From: Hydnum rufescens UP504
Taxonomy: Eukaryota; Basidiomycota; Agaricomycetes; Cantharellales; Hydnaceae
Reading direction: 5' to 3'
Assembly (NCBI GenBank): GCA_014904985.1
Contig: MU128944.1
Span: forward strand, 175,046-239,045
DNA: 64,000 nt
Shown piece after piece: positions 10,457 to 21,952 of this stretch (its first letter is position 1; every line of letters begins with the position of its first letter). A program made the position numbers and the translations under genes. The notes beneath the pieces are model-generated. The model searched no databases. It was not told the origin of the DNA and was given only the letters and a program-made list of their open reading frames with translations.

Positions 10457-11632
10457 CTACCAGTAGCCTTTGATCGAGTCTTTGAAGCCCAGCTCTAATA
10501 CGTCTTCTATGCCTTGGGGACGTGGTTTTCCCATCAGCCCTTGAAACCCAACGCGGTCATAGACAGTTGCGGCCGCTGTGTTCTCGTTCGCAACGTAGAG
10601 AGCCACGGTGTCATACGGCGCAGTGTCGTGTGGGGCACGCCCGAATCGTGATCCCTCTTCATACAGGAGATGCTGGCATACAAAGCGCACCAGGAGTTCG
10701 GCGAAGCCCAGCTTGCGGTGCTTAGGGGCGGTGTGGACTTTTGTGATGGTGGCGTGACGGGAGGTGTTCCGCGTCACGGCCACGATGGACGCCACCTCGT
10801 GTATCCCCGAGGAAAGTTCCACCTCACACAAGTACACTTGCCCACGCTTGATGTACGTCGCCGCCTCGAGACGCGCACCGTCTCCTCCAATAGGGAAGTC
10901 AGAGTCTAGGGCAAAATCATAACATTGGACAGCCACGTCTTCCATGTCCGCCGCTGTGGCTTGCCGTAGAGTGAAGGGAGGTCGTGGTCGAGCTGACACA
11001 GGATTATGAGTCAAACTATCGCGGGTGAGATATGACAAAACCGCCTCGTAATATGGGATTGGATGGGACATGATTCCGGTTTCGTTATGCCAACAAGCAG
11101 CGAATGTTTTAGTAATAATCGTTGGGGAGAAGGCGGAAAACACCCGAGTGGTGGGGACAACAGAGCGGAGATGTCGGATAAGAACGGTGAGGCGTGGTAC
11201 AAGGTAGTCCCTTGTCAAAGAGGGGGGATCGCGGCGGGACCACAAGAAGATAGGGAGATTGTCGATCTCGGATTTGGTACACGACAGGACGAGGTCAAGA
11301 GTTGGAGTAGATGGGGATAATGGGTATGATGATGATTGGGACCAAACAGTGAGCCATAGGTGTTCATGGGTGGACACGTCACGGACCGCTCGACACTGCT
11401 CGCAATCGTCGGTACGCAGAAATTCATGTGATTTCTGGGACAAGGGCGCGCCAGAAAGCGTGCGGCGGTGTGCGCGTTGTTCGATGGTGCGCAGTTTGAG
11501 GGCCTGGGGAAGGATGGTATTGGCCGCGCGCTCACGAATGACCAAGGTGCTCTCTGCAACATCCAGAAAGTCGGTGGCGGAGGAATGCACGTGGCAGGAG
11601 ATGTTGAGACCTGGGAGTGTTGAGGAGGGCAT
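10457..11632 (-). CDS. GNAT-family N-acetyltransferase
   Basis: A single uninterrupted frame of 391 residues, with no intron and no frameshift. The C-terminal 150 residues look like a GNAT fold. TITKVHTAPKHRKLGFAELL carries the beta4 strand and a motif A-like acetyl-CoA loop that deviates from the canonical Q/RxxGxG/A (here KHRKLGFA). YVANENTAAATVYDRVGF is the beta5-alpha4 region with the usual Asn and Tyr. The N-terminal half includes a segment of GNAT-associated type that often precedes the catalytic domain in fungal members. Substrate is unknown; free amines or small molecules are as likely as proteins. The absence of introns is unusual among its multi-exon neighbours and would fit retroposition or an intron-poor family. 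Confidence 0.7.
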   Translation of the reverse strand: MPSSTLPGLNISCHVHSSATDFLDVAESTLVIRERAANTILPQALKLRTIEQRAHRRTLSGAPLSQKSHEFLRTDDCEQCRAVRDVSTHEHLWLTVWSQSSSYPLSPSTPTLDLVLSCTKSEIDNLPIFLWSRRDPPSLTRDYLVPRLTVLIRHLRSVVPTTRVFSAFSPTIITKTFAACWHNETGIMSHPIPYYEAVLSYLTRDSLTHNPVSARPRPPFTLRQATAADMEDVAVQCYDFALDSDFPIGGDGARLEAATYIKRGQVYLCEVELSSGIHEVASIVAVTRNTSRHATITKVHTAPKHRKLGFAELLVRFVCQHLLYEEGSRFGRAPHDTAPYDTVALYVANENTAAATVYDRVGFQGLMGKPRPQGIEDVLELGFKDSIKGYW

Positions 11633-12239
11633 GATGGGGAATTACGTTGGTTGGTTGAACGGGTCAATCAAGGGGAAAATGATTCCATCTTTATACGCAG
11701 CGTCTCCAGCATAGGCGCGGGACTTCGAGTCATTGCCATCTCGCGTTCCGCGGCTGCGCGTAGGAGTCATCGAGATTTCATCTCGGAATTGAGAGCATCA
11801 GGCGATGCAGCAATGGGTTTCAGTAAATATTGCTAGGGGGAATCTAGAGACAACACTAGCCACATGTTGGGCTGTGTTAGGTTGGGAGCGCTGTCAGACA
11901 ACAGAATCAAATTAGCGCTCGCGCGCGAGATGCGCCCGAAGTGTAAAATAGGTAGAGAGTTGCGGTGTCGGAGTCAAATCCATCACGGGATTAACCGGGA
12001 TACGCCACAAGTTTTCCCACCATCGAACACTGCAATCTGATGTCTCAAGGTGCCACAAAGTTGGGAACAAAGAGTGGATGTTTCGTGGTACAAGGATGCA
12101 AAAACTAGTAGACTACAGTATTTGATTTACGTACGCGTTTGATGCAACTGGCCATCATTCCACAAAAATTGGATATGCACGCTTTGACGTAGCGGTCTGA
12201 GGAACTCGGGAACATCGCCTAAATTAGGCGCTGTCCCCG
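11633..12239. other. Intergenic with a 12-bp CG palindrome
   Basis: This separates the 3' end of the RING gene from the start of the acetyltransferase, both on the minus strand. It contains the perfect palindrome CTCGCGCGCGAG at 11918-11929, about 290 bp upstream of the acetyltransferase start. No conserved frame. Confidence 0.4.
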
Positions 12240-14270
12240 TCATCTCCTTCGCCCTCCGCCCCCTATCAGTACCAGTTTCTTCGACCGAGCTCGCTTCCCT
12301 CTACCAAAGCCACTTCTGTCGAGCTGGGCTTCCTCGAGTTCATGCCACGCCTGATCGAATTCCGAGTCCGCCTCGGCCTCATTCCTCTCCTCCCGCGCGG
12401 ACCGCTGCTGTCCAGGCGTACCTGAAACCACACCCGAATGCGCGGCGGAAGCGAATGAACGGGTTCCCCATGCGCCAGATTGTGGGACTCGCGCGGGAGT
12501 GGGCGCAAATCCCAGAATCTCAGGCGCAGGCGATGACGCGCGTTCTCCCCGAACAGAATCTTCACCAGCCACAGGTGCTTGCGAATCCGGAAGCCGCATC
12601 CCCACGAATGTGGCGAACAGATTCTCTCGCTCCCGCTCTTCAGCCTTGACTCGCGCTTGTCGTCCTTCTTTGCCCGCTCCTTCCGGCGTGCAGTCCGAAC
12701 TTTGAGCAGACTTTCAAAAGGCTTCAGTGTCTCAGCTCCCACGACACTCTCAAGATCCGCCTCGAGGAACACAACATCGGCACCCTCGGGTAGATGTGCC
12801 AAGTACTTGCATCGCCGGCGAAGATCATCGTCGACGGTGCTCTCTGAGCAGTTGTGACAAGCACGGATATGTTGTCGGGGAACGAGGGGTATGACCCAAA
12901 GTATGATAGTAAAATGCGTATATCGAGCGGATGTAAGAAAATATTAGCCCCAGATGCCGCTTGATAGAAATAATAGGTTGAAGATGAATGAGGCGGTGGA
13001 TTGATGTTCCGCTTATTACGAGAGGCCCTTGATGAGAGCGGGAGTGCTATGGGAGATTGTGAGGAAAGCATTGCGTCGGGAATCTCAGCGTCCTCGACGA
13101 TGGCTTCATCGCTAACCGGAAACAGGGTGGCCAGCTCTCTACGGCGACGCGCTTGAGCACTCCCACGAGCCTCTTGAAGGCCCCTTCGTTTCTTCTCCAT
13201 TGTACGTTGCAATGATGCGTCGAGCATCATCTCCCGCGCTTTCGCGAGCATACCCAGACACTTCTCACGAGCGCGAGCGACAAAGGTGATAGAGATGTCA
13301 TCGCCAACCTGCATGAGCGATTTCTCCTCTCGGTCGAGATCCTCGATCTCGCGCATAATATCCAATATGTATTGTTCTGGTGTGGCAGCATGAATTTCGC
13401 AAACTCCTGTACGTCCGGAAGGAAGTGAAAAGGTGCTTCATGGGGAGGGAGGAGGTCGTTGTGTCCCTGGGACGCCAGAGGCCAGGTATCTGAACGGGGG
13501 AGTGCTAGAGTCGTAATCTGCGGCCTCTGCATGAGCCGTAGGGGAAGTGTGGTATTACACGACGGTGGAGGGGATGCAGACGCATGTGACCATAGAACAG
13601 CCTTCAATTGGCTCCCAGTAACAGAGTCAAAACAGATAGGACAGCGATGCCATTTAGGATTATTGCCAGTTTCGAGATAATGTAGAATGCATGGGTAACA
13701 GAAGACCTGGGACCGCGTGCTTTGTCAGCGTCTTGGAACGTATCGCAAGTGGGGACCTACATGACCACATTTCGTCATCCGAGGTGCAGTTGGGGGAGAC
13801 AGACAGATCGGGCAAGTGGTGGTACCCATCCGGTCTATGGACTCATCATCCGTAAGTGGTCGTGCAATAATGACTTGCAGGATGTCCTGCCATTGAAAAT
13901 ATCTGCCGTCGCCTAGTTGTGAGTCAACATCACCAAGCTCTGTTAGATCCGCTCTTACATGTCCGGATCAGCAAAGTGAACAGTGTAGTCTCCAGTTGGT
14001 TTCATCACAAATCGATACTGTGCGTTTATGAACTCTGGTCGCCCGTAAGATCAGTAATGCCCTTACTCTCCCGGCCAATAACTCACTCTCTTTATTCCAG
14101 ACCTGCTGATGAATGGGTTTCTTGCTTCGTCTAGGAGCACTTTGCACATGCTGCACTCTTGGCGGGAGAGAGAAATTGAGAAGGTGGTTCAAAGACTGCT
14201 GTGATTGAGCTTGAGACGATCGTTTGGCAGCCTGAGAATTCCCTACAATCGGAGCCCTAGGCGCATGCAT
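12240..14270 (-). CDS. MAG2: RNF10/Mag2-type RING-finger protein
   Basis: The gene product is a RING E3 ligase of the RNF10/Mag2 family, which in yeast and animals ubiquitinates 40S ribosomal proteins. The N-terminus carries NHLLNFSLPPR, then FVMKPTGDYTVHFADPD. The RING follows as CPICLSPPTAPRMTKCGH, continues after an intron as VFCYPC, and closes with CPICFDSV. A later segment STYYFYQAASGANIFLHPLD is the family signature, and the C-terminus ends in KLVLIGGGG. The frame breaks at three places where one base seems missing: G runs near 12656 and 12861, and the run at 13379-13380 (all as plus-strand C or G). ATG at 14270 is chosen because it begins the last segment before the conserved NHLLNF block. 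Otherwise domain order and spacing look complete. Confidence 0.8.
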
Positions 14271-14476
14271 CGAAGGCTGTAGGTCGGACGTAGAAGGGGT
14301 GTCTGGACGCCGCGCCAGTTACGAGTCAGAAATGACTGGCGAACGTTCGTGGGCGGCAAGAGGTCGCCGGGCCTAACTCTAAACTCCGTCCGTCTACCAT
14401 ATACTATATTCCCATATACGGCCAAGGTAGTATACAGCGAGAATAAATACGTGGTGTAGCCAGGGAAATCAAGCAC

Positions 14477-16598
14477 CTACACCATCTCCAGAGACGTTTG
14501 CTCCGATGGCCCATGCTTGGTGTACAGCTTCGCGGCAGCTTCAACTTGATTTAAGATAGCCAACAACAGCTCCTCCTGATGTCGCCTTCCTATAAGCTGT
14601 AGGGAGATGGGAGCACCCTCATAGGTCGTCGGATCCCATTGGTTACGAATATATCCTCGGCTGGGTTTCGCGCGGAGGCAAGCTGTCAACGGTCTCTGGA
14701 TAATCGGCAACATTGAGGCGTTCCCTCGTGGGGAATACTACTCCCGGAAGGTCAAGAAGATTCCAATAAGAGGAGTATCCCCACCATCTTTATGAATGAT
14801 TTCAACATTGGGATATTGAGCATGATGGTTCAGCCGCAGGGTACATAGAAGCTTACCTGGTAGAGTCGTGCGGAGGGGCTAACGTGGCAAAAGTGGGCGT
14901 AAGAATCGCGTCCACAGGGCGGCCGCTCCGGGTGCGATTCTGTGTATCGTTCCAGTGGGCCAGTGCCTGGGCCCGGTATCGATCACGTTCAACATTGAGT
15001 TGCCACATCTCGCGAATCGTGTATGCACGACCCCCACATTGCTCCAAAATCCAAGAGAAAGACGGTGTTGCCTCCTCCTTCCCTTCAGCCAAAGTCTCAC
15101 GATACTCAGCCCCGCCATCCAAGAAATAAAATTTAAGCTGGGGAACGTAATATTAGAAATAGGAACGAAGTGCGCTGTTAAGGAGACACTATACTCACAA
15201 GCAGTTCCCAGGATTCGTGATGCTTGAATGGGATCCAATCTATAACCTCATGACCTGCGGCTACAAGTGCCTAGATGTAACCAGTGTCAACTTCCGATCG
15301 TCAGGAGATAATAAGTATTGGTATTTGACCTTTTTGTAATTCTCCAATGCCCTTAAAAGTGGAGGGTGAGGACGGACGACACCGTCGTCGGCCAGAACAG
15401 CGATAGTAAGCTTCTCTGGAACACCCAGACCCTTGACGATATCGTCCCTCCAGGGCATATGTAGAACGGCATACTCTAGCAACCATGACTCTGCCCCAAG
15501 CAGGACCCGGTGGAAGAGAGCCAGATCACGAGCCGACCGAGCCAGGGGGCCAAGAGCACCGACGATGTTATCCATGCCATCGTGTGACCCCATGAGCCCA
15601 GCGTGAGGTATCCGGGCCACGGAAGCTTGAGCCCATAGAGACCGCAAAGTGCTGCGGGAACTCTATGATAGCAGCGGATAAGGGATTAAAACTATTACAA
15701 TACAATAAAAGCTTGGGGTACCTCTGGAACCAATGAGATAAGTGAGGGGTGAGAAGAATGCAGGCTCCAACACTTACTATGCTACCGCCGATATCAGATC
15801 CAATGCCTATGGGGCTGCCATGAGATGCAATGAGGGCACTTTCCCCCCCTGAACTGCCGCCGGGCGACAGAGTGCGATTGAAGGGATTGAACGTGCGACC
15901 AAATATATTATTATGCGTTTCTAACGACTGTTGCATAGAAAGATCACCATCACAACAAGCCAATCAAGTAAAGTGAGAATGCTTACAAGCAGACTCTGCG
16001 GATTTGCCGTCTTGACATAAAAAATAGCACCAGCCTTCTTGAGAACGTCTACGATTACGGCATCATCTTCCGCGACAGTCTTTCCTGCCCACGCCACGTA
16101 TCCAGAGGAAGTATCAAGACCCTTGACCTTCATATGATCCTTGATCGAGATGGGGAGACCGTGAAGAGGCCCGATGACCTGCCCGGTTTGTTGGAAGATT
16201 TCGTCGAGCTCGCGGGCACGCCGCAGGGCCTGCTCGATGAAAATCTCCGTAAGGCAATTGGTTAGGTCTTGTGCGGCGACTGCGGCCTTGCTGTGTGCAA
16301 TGATTACGTCCACTGCAGAATACTCGCCGCGATGAATGTGCTCCAGCAACGCTGTAGCGTCGAGGTGCACGATCTCGACTTCCCGCGGGCTCAGACGCGA
16401 AAGAGTGCATGAAGACACGTCGTTCGGAATTCCCCTGGAGAGATCAGGTCGCCAATCTGGGTATTGGGCGAGGATAGCTTCTCGGTTTGCACGCTTTGAT
16501 TCCACTGCGTTGGTGAGGCCTGGACCGCCGTTCATCCGGAGATGGAGAGAGGTATCAGGGGGAGTCTGATACATCAGAGGCAGTGGATGGATACACAA
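14477..16598 (-). CDS. Amidase-signature enzyme (acetamidase-like)
   Basis: Amidase-signature hydrolases cleave amides with a Ser-cisSer-Lys triad. All three elements are visible: the Lys in HGLPISIKDHMKVKG, the cis-Ser in SPGGSSGGESAL and the nucleophile Ser in GIGSDIGGSI. The C-terminal half has EGAPISLQLIGRRHQEE, typical of fungal acetamidases. At least four introns interrupt it. The frame needs repair at 15625 (a C missing in AAG-CTTCC on the coding strand) and near 14650 (an extra T). Two splice junctions, after GGSI and before KFYFLDGG, are out of phase by one base. With this many breaks the copy could be a decaying gene. Because other genes here show the same noise, I still favour a functional enzyme read with errors. 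The N-terminal start could be 16598 or a nearby downstream ATG. Confidence 0.75.
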
Positions 16599-17061
16599 CG
16601 AAAATTAGAGCTTTATATCATTCATATGAAATTCCTCGGCGCTTCACTAGTCAAATACAACCGGCAATAGGCGTACGCTCTTCTTCCGACACAAATCTTC
16701 TGATGTGCTGGTGGGGGGGATCTGAGGCACTCGCGTCTTGTACCACGACTGTGCCCTGTGTACCGCAATGCCTGGGTTCGAGGCCTTGATGCTCGATTCC
16801 CAAGGCATTACCGTAGTTTTTCACACAGATCGTGCTGTTGTACACGTTTACATGTGTTGCCCTCTCCAAGGATCCTCGTCTTCTATTCCAGGACGCTCAT
16901 ATACGTGAGATCCCGGCTCCCTAGGCATCTTCTCCGACTTAGCGATGTTGAATGGGCTTGAAGAAGATCTCTTATCGCTCGACTGGGATGCAAGAAGCTT
17001 TCCTGAGTAACCAAACCCCATCGCGACCCTGCTTGAGTCTCTGGCTTGGTTTTCTCTCCAA
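16599..17061. other. Upstream flank of the amidase
   Basis: This should contain the amidase promoter on the minus strand and the start region of a candidate small gene on the plus strand. A GGTTCGAG word at about 16774 was checked as a tRNA B-box, but no cloverleaf pairs around it. No gene. Confidence 0.35.
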
Positions 17062-17552
17062 ATGAGTGTCGACCCCAAATTTCACACGTACCCCACTGTG
17101 TGTGCTGTCATCGGGAACGCTGTATCTGAATTCAGAGAGGTAGTATGCGTGCCTCGCACAGCCTGATCCTCATGATGTGTCCTTCCATTTGAATGTCAGG
17201 CGCCACACCCGAAATTGGTGTCCAATGGCTATTCTCTCTCACACGCTCCTGTAATTTCTCTGCGCTTGGAGCTAAGCGGCCCAGTCCTTGCCCCTAACAT
17301 GGGCGCTTATTCCATTGTGGATGACTTCCTGGACCTCCTCCGTGGAGGGCGGAGGAACATTCTGCTGTGTACCCCGTGAACGCTCATATTCACAAGCGAT
17401 TGACTGGTGCCTGCCCTTGATCTATCACTGCTATTCTCGGCATAGTACTATGGACGACGACTCTTTTGAGCACGGTGTTCTCACTTCTCCTATGGGCTCT
17501 TTGCGCTACTTTGCTGCGAACACGCGTGACAAGGATCCCGGCGGCCGACTAA
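17062..17552 (+). CDS. Candidate small protein with C-terminal hydrophobic segment
   Basis: This is a possible three-exon gene too short for a plain open-frame search: 17062-17139, 17200-17368 and 17446-17552, with introns of 60 and 77 nt and consistent phases. It would encode 117 residues. The first 82 are soluble and mixed (for example VCAVIGNAVSEFRE and GAYSIVDDFLDLLRGG). The last 35 contain a strongly hydrophobic stretch (LLSTVFSLLLWALCATLL) followed by Arg residues, as in a tail-anchored or single-pass membrane protein. I recognise no family. The supporting evidence is splice-phase agreement and the sudden hydrophobicity of the third exon. If intron 2 is not spliced, the frame stops after 85 residues at 17379. 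The gene might also continue into the open stretch at 17749-17949. Confidence 0.35.
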
Positions 17553-20500
17553 TAAACTAAAAATGCTTCATTATTCTCCGGTTGCACGGCATAAATGTAA
17601 GGATCATTCGGTCAACCCTGTCCGTTCAATATCTGCAGTCGCCTGCCTCTACTCGGCAACCTATCTTCGGACTTAATCTGGATCTTGTCATAGCGCTATC
17701 CATCGAATTCAGAACACTATCTTGTGAACTGGCGCTTCCAAATCGAGCTTGGTCCTCACGATTAACCACCAGAATTCCCAGCGTGTTGGTCCCTTCTACA
17801 TCAATTATGAATATTACGACCTTTCCGGATTTTTCTATCTACGGGGATTGGATATTCCACACCATGCAGCGAAGCCTGACGTTCTTTTCGCACATCCTTC
17901 CGAACTAGTACTCTTTGGGTTCGACGGACCGGCAGAAGGCATCAAATAGATATCTTAGGTATAACAAACTTAAGTTACGACACCAGTAGATCATCGCGGC
18001 TATGATCTCCATCAAGAACACATTCCACCCATCTGTCGATAACGTACCATACAGGGGCGAAGTCCTAACTCCGACTATGGTGTCACGTGACCGATCCTTA
18101 GCGCCCAGTTCTTCACCACACGTCGGCAAAGTGTGATTTTTTTTTTTCTATTTTTGCCACGCGTAAGGATAAAATTGATGGTCATGCTCTCAAGCTTCTC
18201 CTGTTTCATCCTAGCCCCTGAGCTCGGTTACTGATAACCAAATTGGTGGTTCGCGCCAATGAGGGCGGGGGCGGCCACTCAAGTTCTCCAGCATTTTTTT
18301 TTTCAAGGCCAACGGGGAAAAAAAAGGTTCTGGCCTCCTCTGCATACGTGTTAGAGGATCCATGCCGGGGCCGAACGTTTGTCAACATCGCTCAAGACTA
18401 GAGATGTAAATTCCGGATGCGAGGCCGGGGATCCGAGTCCCTACCTATACCAGACCTGTCCCCTGGTATCCCTTACATGGTCAATAATGGAAGAAAGGGG
18501 ATTTAATGCGCAGCAACGTCGGCCTCGGCTCTTGGAAGACTTACCTTGTGCCTGGGCATGTATGCGGGTCTTGCAATACACCTACGTCTGAAGCAGGTGG
18601 GCCACTACAGCTACCAGACAATTTGTGTCATAGAGGGAGTAAACAACCCTATTCCCGGAGAATCTTGTGACCTGTAGGGTGAGTCGTTTGTTGTCAGTTC
18701 AGTAAGGTATGACGTCCAAGGGGGGGAGTGTAGGGAACAATCTTATCTTGAAGCACACGTGGGCTGGGAGGTGCAGCTAATTGGCCCAGCCTCATGGAGG
18801 TGGGCGGAGCCAGCAAGACACTCTTGAGTCTTGGCAAGCTTGGCCACAGCAGGTCGATCCTAAATGCCACAGACTTGTTCGGGGTCAGCGATTCGTGGCA
18901 TCCTGTCGCACACCAGTCTGGGGAGTGCAATACCTGGAGACAGTCGCTAAGGGGGCAAGGCAGATATTCCTCAGCAATGCACGTGACTCTGACGGTGCAT
19001 ACAATTGTCAATGCCATCAGTTGGGCTGTGCGATCCGTATGCAGAATGCCCAGGGTAAGTCCCTGAATCGCACTAGGCATCTGTGTTGAAGCTGGAGGAC
19101 CACATTTGGTTAACTCTTCGGGTTACGCAATGGACAGCCCGTACCTTTTTCAGTATGGGCGCTTTTATAATCTCGGGTCGACAGGCGTGTTCATTTTTGC
19201 ATGACTTTGATCACAATGCCCTTGATTGTATACAGCGGCGTCCAACCATGCGATCTAAGTCCTATTATACGCCTTAACGGCATTCCCTGGTTAGGGATTC
19301 GTCATGCAAGGTGACATCTTTGTAGATTCCATATCTAATGTTAATGGATGCTGTATTAATAATGCAATCTACAAACAGAGAAGCCGATGAATAATCCCCA
19401 AGCGAGCAAACAGGCGAGAAGTGCCGTCGAGAGCCTTTGAATTAATCGCTTAATCTCATATACAAAAGCAGGCCGCGAAAGCTGGGACCACCGTATTGGC
19501 CACTATTGGTAGATGTAGTATGTACAGCTTGTAAGCACTATTCTGCGTCGATATTATTGTGCGTTTGAATTAGAAATTCCAATCGTCGTGCGCCACGACT
19601 GGAGTTTGTGGAAGGTTGGGGAGCCGAGCAATACTCTGCAATACTACAGTGCTCCTGAGCTGTGGAAGGGGGGACATGCTCAGAAGCATGTTCGGGATTT
19701 TTCATAAGTTTATCCTGGTGGCACCGCGTGTAGATAATCCTCGGAGATCCGTATCATGACTAACTGCACATGAACGTTGCTATCTCGATCGGTCAAGTTG
19801 GGTCGAAGTTGTAGGCTGCATAGATTCGTCCTCCTGTCAAGCTACATATATACAGGGTGGAAATGATAAGAGGTAAGTACTGGGTGGAAACTGCTAAACT
19901 ACGGATCAATGGCACGATCATTGGGGTTATGTTGGTCACGAGTCTTCGTATAGTACGTTGAATTCGATCCACCTCCCTGAAACAACGCTTCAGATCGTTA
20001 TTACAGCGATCCTAGCCCTCTGTAGAAAAATCCACATCGTTCGGTGCCCAAGATGATAAGCGCCGTCATCCAATAAGGCATCCCGATGATCACGGTCGAG
20101 CCATTGTTTGTTTCCACTATCGGGTGGTCCGGCTTCCATCATCGTACATTGTTGTGCTTCTACAAACAATCGTGGAAAATTAGAAGCAGCCCCATGAAGG
20201 TGGCGTTCCGCCGTGGGGAAGAATACGTTAAAGACACGTTGGAGGGCCATGGCTCATGATAAGAGAGTCCCTATAGCAGGTCTGAATGAAAACGTGGATT
20301 ATCAGGACTAGAGAAGCTAGTGGTTGTGGATCCGCGATACAGTATCGGTGCGCCTGGTCCAAGAAGATCAAAATTCGGCGAAGTTGTCAAACACTTCTTC
20401 AGATATTTCAGGAAGCCCCTCCAGCTGAACTCCTAGAAACGGTTGGAAATCCTTGGTACCGACCAAGGTTCTTCGGTACATGTATTGAGTGAACCAGAGC

Positions 20501-21048
20501 CGAAATACTGTATCCAAATCGTGAGCGAGACACATTCCTCTATCACCAGACTTGTCACGAGGGAGGGTGCTCCCTCATCTACAAGAGGGCGGTCATGTCA
20601 CCTCAGCGGAGCGGATGTACGCATATGTCAGCATTGTCATGCGCAACATAGACAAATCACAAGACAAATCGGCGGCCACGGTCACTCAATAGCAAAAAGA
20701 AAACGTTACCATCGGTTGGGAGCGGATATCTACCCAGCCGCAGGTCCATATGGCTGGGCATGCCCTATCACCGCTGTGGCGTCGGGCAGCGCCTAATGCT
20801 TTCAAATCGGGTGTAACCATCACCCACCAACACAACGAGATAATTACCCGGGAACTCTGCAGACAAGCCGCCCCCGGGTGTCCACCTCCCTCCCCGCCTT
20901 CGCTGACGAGGTGGTTGACTGTTACCAACGAAAGGTGCCCACCACGCAATTTCGAATCTGTGGTCTCGTGGCGAATGGCGATTCGGCACTTTCCGCTCCA
21001 AATCCATCGTGTGGGTTTTTTTTAAGCCACCGCGCCATTCTCAGTCTC
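17553..21048. other. Gene-poor 3.5-kb interval
   Basis: No gene is supported with confidence. An open stretch ending in TAG at 17949 encodes protein-like sequence (YINYEYYDLSGFFYLRG, then AHPSELVLFGFDG) and may be a 3' exon of the preceding candidate gene or of a relic. From about 18000 to 20800 both strands are rich in stops, with T and A runs at 18138-18148 and 18296-18325. No terminal repeats, transposase remnants or tandem arrays were seen. The last few hundred bases should hold the ERG2 promoter. Confidence 0.4.
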
Positions 21049-21952
21049 ATGACACCCAAACAAGGATCAGGATCAGTCACACCATCTCCACCACCGCCTC
21101 GCACTTCCCGGATCCCGAAACTAGCTGCCGTAGTGACACTCTTAGCGTGTTTTGCCCTTCTTTGCCAATACTTGGATGGAATCAAAGTGTGTTTATTGTA
21201 CGACGCTCCCCCCCCCAGGCAAAGCACCGAGATTTTATAACAACAGGATCGCTGGTATATACTGGACGCGACTGCCTTGCATGAGGTATCGCGGGAGGCT
21301 ATTGCAACGCACAAGGATGACGTGCCGCAAATAATCTCCCATATTGTTCAAAATCTTACCGCAACGTATGGATCAAATCATATCAATCCTCGCGAGGATG
21401 AATGGGTCTTCAACAATGCGGGTGGTGCCATGGGGGCCATGTATGTTATCCACGCGTCCATTACCGAGTACCTCATTATATTCGGCACGCCATTGGGAAC
21501 GGAAGGGCATACCGGGAGGCATACGGCCGATGATTATTTCCACATCCTGCAAGGAGAGCAGTGGGCTTTTTCTCCGCCAAATTTGACCAAAGAGGCAAGT
21601 GTTCAATAGGATTTACCGTGATGGAGGGTGACTTCATTGGGCGTGCATGCATTACAGGTGTACCCTGCCGGATCGGTGCACCACCTGCGGCGAGGTTCTG
21701 TAAAGCAATATAAAATGCATGAAGGGTGCTTTGCATTGGAATATGCTCGAGGCACGTGTGATTCTTTCTTTCAAGTGACGCTGGGCGGATACTGACGGTC
21801 AAGTTTTGACATACGCAGGATGGATTCCTCTTATGTTGCCATTTGGTTTTGCAGACTCGCTGTCGTCAACCCTTGACATTCCGAATCTATACTACACCGT
21901 GGTCATTACTGCTCGGGAAATGGGCCGCAACCTATGGGTCGGAAAGATTTGA
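21049..21952 (+). CDS. ERG2: C-8 sterol isomerase
   Basis: ERG2 moves the sterol double bond from C8 to C7 in ergosterol synthesis in the ER membrane and is homologous to the sigma-1 receptor. Four exons, 21049-21186, 21247-21594, 21658-21751 and 21819-21952, give 237 residues without any frame break. The N-terminus has one membrane anchor (LAAVVTLLACFALL) and then DRWYILDATALHEVS. The core shows EWVFNNAGGAMGAM, the family hallmark HASITEYLIIFGTPLGTEGH and HTADDYFHIL. The end carries VYPAGSVHHLRRG and GWIPLMLPFGFADS. Introns two and three begin with GC instead of GT (GCAAGT and GCACGT). Length and all motifs match the fungal family. It converges on the glutamate dehydrogenase gene. An ATCACCCACC word at 20819 resembles a sterol regulatory element, but loosely. 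Confidence 0.93.

Noticed and set aside
16700..16800. tRNA-like B-box (GGTTCGAG)
   Set aside because: No acceptor, D or anticodon stem could be paired around it. No tRNA was found elsewhere in the window.
18290..18330. T-run and A-run as possible terminal inverted repeats of a small element
   Set aside because: Only the homopolymers pair. Flanks show no target duplication or further symmetry.
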